NCBI GenBank assembly: GCA_037833965.1
Contig: AP031358.1
Span: 17,802,001-17,866,000 of the forward strand
Direction of reading: 5' to 3'
Source: Marchantia polymorpha subsp. ruderalis
Lineage: Eukaryota; Streptophyta; Marchantiopsida; Marchantiales; Marchantiaceae
DNA: 64,000 nt
Shown here piece by piece: positions 1 through 10,100 of this stretch (position 1 is the first letter of the stretch; each line of letters starts with the position of its first letter). A program made the position numbers and the translations under genes. The notes below the pieces were generated by a model. It worked only from the letters and a program-made list of their open reading frames with translations, did not search any database and was not told the origin of the DNA.

Positions 1-1060
1 GGGCTTGGGGTCTGTCGTCTTCAGGCTATGACAGGTAAATATTAGTCAAGAAATGCAAGTATATCCGAGAGAAATGGAGTATCAAAGCTCTGTCACCAGA
101 TTGAAATGAAAAAGAGCTTGCTCAACTATCCCCAAGTGTACAAATTCACCAGTCAATTAAAAGGTTAATGAATTAGTATTCATACCCTGGATCAGTGTGA
201 AGCTTTGATACTTTTATGGTTACATAACCTGGGACTTTAGATAGTGTGCACATCTGTTCTCTTTGCAACTCAAAGTTTCCTCCTTCTCTTGTCCTTGAAC
301 TGAAGTGTTTAGTCTGGTTCTAAGATTACTGGGTCATCTCTGCTAGCAGTTCTGATTTGCAGTTAGCGATGGCTCTTCAACAACAAGAGCTTGCTCAACA
401 ACAACAACAACAACAGCAGCAGCAGTTGCGTTCGCCATCTCCCGCAGCCCCTCGTGTTACTCAACCCAGTTCGAAAAGTCCCAATTTAACCTCCACTCGC
501 CTCGTCACGGTACGTTATTGTTTCCAGGGAAATTTGTATTATATTATCGCACAGGTCGGATCTGTTTTTTATCCTCTGATGATTGACCCTGTAAGATGCC
601 GATGAGCACCAGATAGACCTAAAACCATCTCTTTTATCCAATAACACTTGAACGAACGCACTGACACTGAGTTGGCACTCTTACACAAATCTTAGCTCTC
701 GTTGTCGACCTGCCTCAGACCGCTCGAAGCTCCAGCATGCTGAATATTGATTTATTTTTCAGTTCCGTTAACTTAGCCTCTAGAAATGGGTTTTATTTAT
801 TATATCTTGGGTCACTGACATATGAACCAATATCCATTTTGTCCCTGGACCTGGCTGCTTCTGCGAAGTCAGGGGTAAAACGGTTAGTTTTAGGTAGGTG
901 ATATCATGATGTGTCCGCTTCGAGCTGTGAAGATGCGCTTCTAGTGGAAGCTAATGTGTTGCATGTGAATGTGTTGTTGTATGTTCTGTAGGGGCCGAGA
1001 AGCGTTGTGCCTCCACCGAAGCCAGAAAAGGCTCCGAAAGAGAAGTGTACCATTATGTAG
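1..1060 (+). CDS. 3' part of a MINDY-family deubiquitinase
   Basis: MINDY proteins are deubiquitinases that trim Lys48-linked ubiquitin chains. Three exons join in phase: 1-34, 350-509 and 992-1060, with gt...ag introns at 35-349 and 510-991 and a TAG stop at 1058-1060. The first exon ends with two bases of a Ser codon, which the T at 350 completes. The protein then reads SSDLQLAMALQQQE, matching the MIU ubiquitin-binding helix (DLQLAxALQQQE) of plant MINDY proteins. A run of about ten glutamines follows, then a Ser/Pro-rich stretch. The C terminus is PEKAPKEKCTIM, which ends in a CAAX box predicted to be prenylated. The catalytic domain would lie before position 1, so it cannot be checked. 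The family call rests on the MIU and C-terminal architecture only. An AATAAA at about 1135 could serve polyadenylation. Confidence 0.72.
366..425 (+). repeat. CAA/CAG run encoding polyglutamine
   Basis: Inside the second MINDY exon, consecutive CAA and then CAG codons encode about ten glutamines directly after the ubiquitin-interacting helix. The mix of CAA followed by CAG lowers slippage, but the tract may still vary in length between individuals. Confidence 0.85.
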
Positions 1061-4000
1061 TTCCAAACCTTTACCTTTTTTGTGTTATATATAGTGCCTT
1101 GCCACATTCATTATACTAGACTAGTAAATAATTTAATAAATGGCTGCTGTCTAAAAAAGTGTTGCGAATCTCATAAGGCGATATACGCCCAGAACTCCCC
1201 ACTGTCTGTTATTATCTGCTCAGCATGTTTTATAATGCTTAGCCAACACCTTCAGCAGGTTTTGGTCCTAGAATGTACATATTTCTCAAAATTTTCCCTG
1301 AAGAATATGAAGCCCCACAACAGATTTTTCCTCTTCGTTGCGTTGTCTGAATAGGTCTTTTAAGGATGTCAGTCTGGCAGTGTAGTACAGATAGCTCTCA
1401 GGTACAACACCATTCTAATCACTAGTTGCTGAATACTACATATACGGCTTCTTGTACACCATTTCTAATTCCAACCAGGTGGAGATGTGGAATTATCATC
1501 CAAGTTTTAGAAGGTACACACACAGTCTTCACTAGTCCGCAGATGCGGATATTTTCATGAGTAGCCAGAATTCTGTTGGTGAATCAATATTTCATCCTAA
1601 CGAACAGGTTTTTTTCAACGAAGAACTGCTCTGTTGAACCTCATTTGACTTCCTCTTGATTTCACCGAGTGCTTGATGTAAAGTTTTTGATACTTGTTCT
1701 CGCAGAAAGAAGAAATTTGAACCCCGTAAGAAGTGACGTTGCCTTCATGAGTATAGCGTTCTTGCCCGGGATTGTCATCTGCAGTGTGATTGTTGGACCC
1801 ACTGATGTCAGAAAACCTTCAAGAGTATATGCATCAATAGCAAAGCTCAACCGCTGGAAATCTGGCACCACGTTCTGTGTGTACACCGTATTAAAGTCTG
1901 ATCAGCTGCATCCGATTCCCCTAGTAACTGAAAGTATCGGGCCTTCTTGGTTACATTGCAAATCAGGCCTGCCTGCCAAAGGTGCCATTGATCAATCCTG
2001 TATCCATGTTGACCTGTTTCATGCCCTCGACATGCTTGTGCCGACTCAAAACCATAAATCTGATTTGACCACAACTACTACTCGTAGTATCATACTGTTC
2101 TTCTCTAAATCTCAACAGGCCCCAGTACACATCTGAGTTTGATGGCAGAGAATTACAGAGGGACGAGGCTAACTTTTTCTATGTGCCATCGAAGACGGAC
2201 GATTCTTGTATTCCCCCTCCCTTGCGTAAACAGGCTCAGACCGGTGTGTGCAGACTGCATGCAGTTTCGTAACTCTGATATGAGGCCAGTGCTTTAGGAG
2301 CTGCATGAGATCGCTATCTGACTCATTCGATGCCAGGATTGTGGTCCTTATCATCATTCCGTGCCGACTTGAAACTCTGAAGGTAAGCCGAACATTACAA
2401 GTGAACGATACTGACCCGAGCTGAATGCGAAGGAGGTCACTTTTGTGAGTAGCCACGTCAGGGGACGAAATCCACTCGTGTACCAAGCCACACTGCAAGA
2501 TCCCTTGATTTTGCAGAGTCAGTCGTTCACGTTGTGTGGTGGTGATGCCGCCCATTTCGACGGGACAGGTTAACTAATGGTTTCGAAAATGGGAGTCCGG
2601 GGCGTGATGTTTCTTGAGACCCGGCATGTAAGTGTTTCGTTATGTACTGAAAGAACGTAGCACTGAAGTTGAGATCATAAATTTACGTCATCGTCACTTC
2701 GCACCGGTGGTTCAAGAGTTCCGGGCAGCACCAGTTTGATGTTCTAGTGCATCATGCGGACAAAATCGACGAGATAAGTATACGCTGGGCTACCGTTCAG
2801 GTTAAATTTGATAAATTTGAAGTAAAAGTTGTTTAAGGCCTCTCACGCTTATCATTCCCGAAGGAAGTTGGAAGAAGTTTTGGGCAAAAATCCACGAGTC
2901 GACCTTTTACTTTTAACACCAGGAAAAGCTGGTTATATCTCAAGAGTATATGCATAGTGGTGAGTGATGAGCTCATGGAGTCACTCACTCTTGTAAACAG
3001 AAAGAGATACTTGAAACCACTGAGGACCACTTGCCGTCGACATAAAGCTGTCGATGTCAAGTTGGCTCTTCACACACTCAAAACCTTGACTGTTGCGGAC
3101 CACACTAATTGGATAGGCGAAACTGCAGAGCTAACAAGCTGTTAGCTTGGATTACAAAACTTCAAGTCGGGTAGAATTGTTTAAATGCGGACAATGGTAG
3201 AAACATAAATATATACTGAAACCAAATATACAACATGGCAACAGCAAACTTATCTCACAATTTCACGTCGCTTTGTATGCAAGTATGACAAACCAAAGTG
3301 CAAAATAATAATTCATTTCTTGCAAACCAATTCCAAACAATGCAACCTCGTTCTACATAATGTGTCGTGTGCAAGAATCCATTCATATCCGGAAATAAAA
3401 TCCGTTTTAAGTTTGTCTATAAATCTTACATGAAAGTTCATGAATTACAATTCATTTATCCAGCGTGTTTGAATTCTGTGACATCATGTTGCATCATCAC
3501 ATAATTAGGATAAATAATGTTCAAATAAGTCATCTTCAATATTGTTATATGCAGGCGATACTTTATATGAAGATAACTTTAGACGTAACGATGATATTAT
3601 AAAGAGTCCATGATTGAATCAATGTTGAATGTCACATTGTTGATAAGATTTCAAAATATATCACAAGCTTTGAAGCGTTACAAGGATGGAAAGGAGAAAG
3701 CAAGGTTTAGAACATACGATGTTGATTAAAGACATATTAAAATCAAATTGCAGATTGATATCAAATTATCACTCATAACAATTTTCATTGCTATATTATG
3801 AACTTTGAAAATCAAAACTATATTGGTGAAAACAGTTTATTTCAATTGTTCCAATATGATAGATATAAAAAGCTTAAGAGTTCATTGTATTCTTGCAATG
3901 AAAGTCATTTTACACTTGTGATAAATATATTGAAATGTAAGAATTATTTTACCACTTAAATTTTTATATGGGTGAGAATTTTGATTTGTAGTGTTTCAAG

Positions 4001-5030
4001 TATTGCTTTGCTTGATTTTGATTGATTTTAGTTGCTAAAATTTAATTTGGGTGAAATTTGTTGATTTTAGGTGGAAAAAGTTTGAAAATTTATTATGGTT
4101 GTTTCACCCAAAAAAAACTTTTCTATTTTGACACAAAGATTTTTGAAAATATTTTTGATTGTGTAATTTTGCACGATTAGATAGGAGTAAATAAAGTAAA
4201 TAATGCATTGTGTTAGAAATCTTTTCTTGATACATTCATTATAAAATTAGTCAGAAATACATGGATTGTTTATAAATTTTGTGTGTCAGCAAAAAGAGGG
4301 AATATTTATTAATCGTGCTTTGAAAAAAAATATAACCACCCATAACTTTAGATTTAAGATGACAAAATGCAAGAGAAAATCAAAATTGAAATCAGTGTGA
4401 GATTACCACAGGAACATTCGGGAACAAAGATAATGGAGTGTTCAAGACGGCGAGCTAGTTTGCACAGCCCTAAGTAGTTAACACCTCACATACGCGAACT
4501 CTAAGGTGTGTTCATTCTCAACACATTTGACAATAGTCATGACAAAAGTTATACTTAACAATCTACATTTAAACTCATGTAAAGGTAAACAACCGTCTCC
4601 ATAATTTATATTATTACTTTGAGAAAAATTCTTAAGTAAATCTAACATAGAAATTTCTTTAAATTAAAGCTAACTAAAATTAAGTCGTATCAATAACATG
4701 ATAAAGAAAAAATATAGAGAATGATTAAATTACTAATAAACTATATTTATGCTATTCGTGCAAAACCTGGGTAGCTACATATTTTTTTTCTAAAATTTCC
4801 AAAGGAATAATTTTGGACAATGCATATGTTCAATTGAGTTATTGTCAATCTTGATTAATTCAATATTTTTGTTTTAAACTGTGCGATAAAGTGATATATG
4901 ATGTAGATTTGTTTCATTCTACTATCTATCATATAATTTGTAGCAAGATGTAACACAATTTGACTATTTCAATGAAGATTGATAATCTTCTATTTCAATA
5001 CCATTTCAGTGATAAACATATTTCACCAAA
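1061..5030. other. Spacer without a recognised gene
   Basis: The first 80 or so bases are probably the MINDY 3' UTR. From 1669 to 2555 both strands carry open frames of 75-155 codons that match no family I know and lack convincing splice structure, so I call no gene. From 2820 to 3145 the frames are short. From about 3150 the DNA becomes strongly AT-rich and stops occur in all frames. Confidence 0.6.
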
Positions 5031-5396
5031 TAGCTTTCTTTGTTGCTTCTACTATCATTACATACTGAAGTTTCATTGCAAACTAAGTTACACACTTTTT
5101 CAAAGTATATCTCCACCTAATGCATCTGCTATTAGATGTAAACACATACTTAATTTTAGATTTTATTTTGTGAGATTCTTGTCCATACTCAACATCAGCA
5201 TATTTAACAAAATAATTTTTTTTTCTGTTTCTGCTGTCATTACATATAGAGCTTTCATTTTAAACTAAATTATACACTTTTGTAAGTTAGATATCTAATT
5301 AATATATTTATCATCAAATATAATCACATATTGAGTTGTAGATATTTTTTTATGAGATATTATTTACAATCAACATCAATTTATTATAAGAATAAT
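5031..5396. repeat. Diverged tandem duplication, 182-bp period
   Basis: Two adjacent AT-rich units align over most of their length. For example, the word CATTACAT recurs at 5056 and 5238, followed by related text (GTTTCATTGCAAACTAAG versus CTTTCATTTTAAACTAAA). Each unit ends in a shared word, AATAATTT. Only two units are clear. The period is in the size range of plant satellite monomers, but two copies do not make a satellite array. Confidence 0.6.
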
Positions 5397-5736
5397 TTGA
5401 CATTATTTAATAAGCTATAATATTTGATATAATTTAAATATTTAAAGTTATTGATATCAACGTGCAAATGATCATCTTGACTATAGCTAAACAATATCAA
5501 CCAAGGTGAAATTAGATATGTTTGGATTTAAAGATGTTGTGATATCTCTTTTCATCATCTCTCCAATACTCGAACATGCTACATGTAATGATAGGAAAAC
5601 TTTTCGTGGGTAGGTACAATGATCTTTAACACAAATGAAAATTCTTAGAAATCATGACGTAGATGTAGTGATGTAGACGTTAACCCTTCGGATGTTATGG
5701 TATGTTCTTCGGGATGCAGGAGTGTGTGGGAATATC

Positions 5737-6233
5737 TAGGCTTGGCCACGGTCCGGTTAACGGTTAACCGGTCCGGCATTTTGCCATATCGGTTAACGGT
5801 TAACCGAGGTTTTAACCGGTTAACCATCTGTCCCGACCCTACGTGGCCGACGGGTTGGGCTGGGAGCGAAGGAGGAATTGCGCCATAGCTCGAGAACTCA
5901 AATGAGCCCCCACTCGGACTGTTGAAAATCCTCCCGGTTGAAAACGTTCTCGAATTGGAGAGACTTCGACTTTGCGCCAGGGTGCAGGGAAGCTGGAGAA
6001 ACACATCCGAGCTCGAGATTTATGCTAGGGATTATCCACTTATCGAATTGGGTGATAAAAAATTTACTCTGGCAGCAGAATTAGACCAGGGAGGCTCGCT
6101 GGTCCAATTCTGCTGCCAGAGGAAATTTTTTTCCCGGACCGGTTAACCGGTCCGGAGAAATCTGGGACCGGTTAACCGGTCCCGACGGTTAACCGGTTAA
6201 CCGTCGGTCCGGACCGGACCGTGGCCAAGCCTA
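5737..6233. mobile_element. hAT-type MITE, 497 bp, with 8-bp target duplication
   Basis: The element is bounded by a perfect 21-bp terminal inverted repeat beginning TAGGCTTGGCCACGG. It is flanked on both sides by GGAATATC (5729-5736 and 6234-6241), an 8-bp target site duplication as made by hAT transposases. Both ends carry clustered GGTTAACCGG words, typical of subterminal transposase-binding sites. There is no transposase frame, so it is non-autonomous. It contains an internal hairpin at 6057-6131. The target duplication is exact, suggesting an insertion that is not very old. It lies about 0.9 kb upstream of the first recognised dynein exon. Confidence 0.9.
6057..6131. repeat. Hairpin inside the hAT MITE
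   Basis: The two 33-base arms, 6057-6089 and 6099-6131, are complementary with only two mismatches around a 9-base loop. A transcript across the element would fold into a miRNA- or siRNA-like precursor. Whether it is processed is unknown. Confidence 0.8.
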
Positions 6234-6241
6234 GGAATATC

Positions 6242-7136
6242 TGACCGCGACGTGGTTTGGTGCAAGACCATCGTAACCTCCCTTTGTGGTTACGGACTGC
6301 AGTCTGACGCGGTACATGAGCTGAGGTGGCTCCTGTGTTCGGGGCCTTGTCTCGTCGAGGCCACGAGTGTTGGACGGCTTCTACGGAGGCTCTGGTTCTG
6401 GGCTCCGGCACTTGCACCGAGAGAGGGCGGACCTCGTGCGTCGTGCAATTCCCGGAGTCCATTCAAGCTTCACTCCACTCCCTCGCAGCGTCGAGACCCG
6501 ATAACGCTCAGCTCTTTCTTTTTTAGCCCCGTGTCCAGCGTATTCGAATCTGAAGTCAAGCGCAAGCGAAGGTCGTTAACGATCGGTAGACGAACTTTCA
6601 CGCCTTAGATCCGCGTTGTAGAGATTGTCAAGTGTTGTGGGTGTTCACGCGAGAAATCAAAATTTGGCCTTTCGGAATTTTGCTATTGTTACTTGATTTA
6701 CATTTGGGACTTTGGGAAATTCACGTCAATACCCGAGAATCAAGTCCAGTTGGAACTCAATGCTCTTCCAGCGTATGAGATGTCACCACTCTGGTTTCTG
6801 CTTTTCAAATTAGGGTACAGCCAATCTCGTGCGATCAGTCTGCTCAGTGCTTGCGCATTGTCTGTTTAGGACGTGGTGCCCACTTATTGTTTGCAGCATT
6901 GCCCGACTCAAATTTCACGTTTCATTTGCAGCAAGGCTTGCTTCAAATGAAATGTGAAGTCTGAGTCGAGGATTCGGATTCAGCGGCTTCTCAGTTAAAT
7001 AGCTATCTGTTATTCTTGGTTTAGCCTTTCCTCTGGTCTAAATCTCAGCGACTGACCAAGGCTGAAAGAATAGAGAAGAATCTCTTAATATGGAGACCCA
7101 GTGACCAACTGGTGGATCCAGTCTTATTCAATTCAG
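6242..7136. other. Region upstream of the dynein-2 gene
   Basis: This is a moderately GC-rich stretch between the MITE and the first recognised dynein exon. It should hold the promoter, and perhaps the exons for the first ~150-170 residues of the dynein tail, but I could not match any frame to the known N-terminal region. The 118-codon open frame at 6252-6608 has no family resemblance. A snap-back repeat sits at 6904-6968. Confidence 0.45.
6904..6968. repeat. Snap-back inverted repeat, 31-bp arms
   Basis: Arms 6904-6934 and 6938-6968 are complementary at 27 of 31 positions around a 3-base centre. Two of the four mismatches would be G-U pairs in RNA. No target duplication was seen, so it may be a snap-back duplication rather than a transposon. 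Confidence 0.75.
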
Positions 7137-7179
7137 AGCGCAAGATATATTGGGAGATTTCGAGATGAAAGACTTCAGA

Positions 7180-10100
7180 CACAGCGCACTTGAGATTGTA
7201 AGTCTCAGGGATGAATATGATTTTTGGAGCCGTGTTTCTGGAGATAGCGCTGAATCCCCGTTCAGGAAGGAGCTTGCACTCGAGGTTTTACAGGAGTTTG
7301 AACCTATTTTGGTCCAGTTTGAGGTAAGTCTGCATCCTGCAATTGCAGCTCATATGACTGCCATGAAGTTTACTTTCTCTGGCTTCTTCATCAATAAATG
7401 GATTTTATGTGTCCACATGTGGATGAAGTCTTGTAACTGTAAGATCGACTGTCAATGAGTCAATGAGTCGAGTGAGTTTCATGAGACTCGTCAGAACTCT
7501 ACAGAAACTGGAGTCTTTAGACATCGACGAGATGATGGAGCTGATGGAGCTAACTCAGGACTTCCTGGACTCGCTCTGGAGAGTTTGTCGTCACTCGGAC
7601 GATGAGAAAGGGTTAGTCGCCGCATACAGTAAGCAGGGGATGACGTATCTTCTACACGTGGTTGGGAAGGCTTTGTTTGATGCTCTCTGTAAGATGATCT
7701 CCAAAGTGGACTTATGGATGGATCCATTTCTGAAGGTTCCTTTCCATCTTTCTTCTCGTTTCATTTCGCTCTCTTCTCGGCTACTGACATTCATATCCGC
7801 GTCCCTCGGAACTTCTGCAAATGATGAATCTGAAGTCTACTACAGAAGTTTCTGGGCAAAAACAAAATATTAATCAAAGTTGCCGGTAGGCTAAAACATG
7901 TGCTGCCACATCTGATGTCAGGCATGCATGAAGAGTACTCGTTGGTCATGTTCAGTCGTATTCTAGGAACCTTTCCCAAGTCTCATCGTGGAATATTGTA
8001 ATCCGCACACAGTTGGTTGCCTCTTAGAACGTGTTTGTGAATAATTGCAGTATGAATGTTGGCCTCTTGGTCGCTAAACCCTCGGACCTGTTGCAGGTAG
8101 AGATGAAAATCACAGAAGGGTTGAGCTTATCAAGGAAGTGGGAAGAAGTGATCCTTGAACTAACAGGCTTGACCTGGACAAGTAGCCGAGAACATAAATG
8201 GGTCGGGGATCCCTTTAAAGATGCACTTATGGCAACGTTGAGTTCTCGCCTACAAGAGATACTCAAAATTCGTGAAGTATGAACTGGCTCATTGAAGATC
8301 ATGATTTGAGTTTATGCTTCTGTCGGTCGTGTCTAACGCAACGAGTACTTGACAATTTGGTTGATGCCTCGCATTGTTGACATGTGTCAACGGTGATAAG
8401 ATATGCCGAGGAACGCTAGGTTTACGTACAAGAACCATGTGTATGACTTGTGTCTATTGTGTAAGTTGTCTTTCTAAGGTGCTTCACGATATTGAAAGTG
8501 GAATTTCCCTCTTTAAACATGTGGATACGCTTTCAGTTCTGCATCCACAGAGAGTGACTACAGATGAAGAAGTTTATTAGACAGTCTTAGCCGATGATGT
8601 CTTCTCCCATCTATGTTCCTTTGGAAAGCATTTGCTTCCAGAGCACAGCTTGTTCCTCCCTCCCCTTGGCCACCCCACCCACGTTTTGATAACAGCTTTC
8701 CAATATTCTTGTTGCTAGTGACTGAACAGGTTCATGCACGCCGTTCTAAGTTTTTCTCCGAAGACGAAGTATCTTCTTCAGCAGGACAGCACATGCTCAA
8801 CTGCTTTTCCTCACTAGATGCTTGTGATTGCTCGGATGCGGGCCAGAGAGCTTGGAAGGTAATTGCTACTTAAATATAAATGCATCATCTGTCAGTGATC
8901 ACTCATGACCGCCGCACAGGTAAAACCTGGATACTTACTCAGAGACGATTAAAGCTGTGAAAACAGTCCAGTCTAATGCATTTGCAGTGTGACACGGAAA
9001 CTGAACAGATCGACTCATCTATGATATAGATTGCAATATCATGTACGTTAATTCCTTCTCTCGCCTGTCTTGAATATATTGTAGACTGCTCTGTTCGAGT
9101 ACGAGAAGACTATGCAACCAACTGAAGCTAAAATTGCCATGACCTTGAGAGAAATTTTTTACACTTCGTTGTTGCCTTCGTTGAAGGCAGCCGTTGGAAA
9201 GACTTTTGAAGATCTTACATGTAGGGCTCGACCACATCAGGTGATCATCACCTTCAGGGCTGCGCCATACACCCAACATCTCAAGTTTGAAGGGTCGATA
9301 GTATCTTCCTGTTGTACAATATGGATGGCTGTAGGCCTATGTAATCAATCTATGTAGATGTATTAACATTGTAGTATATCTGAGTAGGCTAAAACAGTGA
9401 AAGCCTGGAACATTTATCGTAATGATGATACTTATCTGTACGTAGGGACGTAGCTGGTTCAAAAACTGTACATTATCTAGAGCATCAAATTTGTTTCTAT
9501 AATACAGACTTGTGAAGACTTTGTCATGCTTCAGATCATGGGGGAGATTCGCAAATACAAGGAGCTCTTTGGATCTCCACTTGTGGCCAAGTCTCTTCAC
9601 GATGAATGGGAGATGATCTTAGCACTGTTGCAAAAGTATCCACATCATTCCATACACGCTTCTGTTTGTAATACCATTTCTTTGACATTTCGAAGAGAAC
9701 AATTTACAGCATTACAGCATTATATTAATTCCGGAGCTCGTCAGCATACAGGCACACAGAGAACCTGAAGATTCAATTTGATGAACACCTGGATGGTCGA
9801 ACACTCAATAATTCTGGAGGGCTGATGTACCCGTATTGCAATTCGAGCAGTATAGTTGGAAGCCTGTTTTGGCTTCTGCAGCACGAGTCTAAGGTGATGT
9901 CTACTTCACAATGTCATGCACATTACGCAAGTTTGATCTATATCTTGTGGTTTCCAAAAAGTCTGCGATTTTGACTTCGCTCCAGAAGATTGAAATCCAG
10001 CTCCAGTCAACGGGTGCTGAAAGTTAAGGGCTGATAGGTTTTGAGATTGCCATGGGGGTAGGAAATCATGAATGAAACACTAGATCAGGACCTTCTCCGT

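Noticed and set aside
1669..2136. 155-codon open frame on the plus strand
   Set aside because: No family resemblance, no start context or splice partners, and the opposite strand is equally open. Not enough to call a gene.
2169..2555. 128-codon open frame on the minus strand
   Set aside because: No recognisable motif. A plus-strand reading in the same area (EANFFYVPSK) briefly recalled exostosin text but stops follow and nothing else fits.
6252..6608. Open frame that could be the dynein-2 first exon
   Set aside because: Its translation does not resemble the dynein-2 N-terminal region and no donor joins it in phase to the exon at ~7180.
8374..8580. Open frame between dynein exons ([17 protein letters not shown])
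   Set aside because: The flanking exons 8097-8276 and 8730-8858 join directly in phase and align without a gap, so this is intronic.
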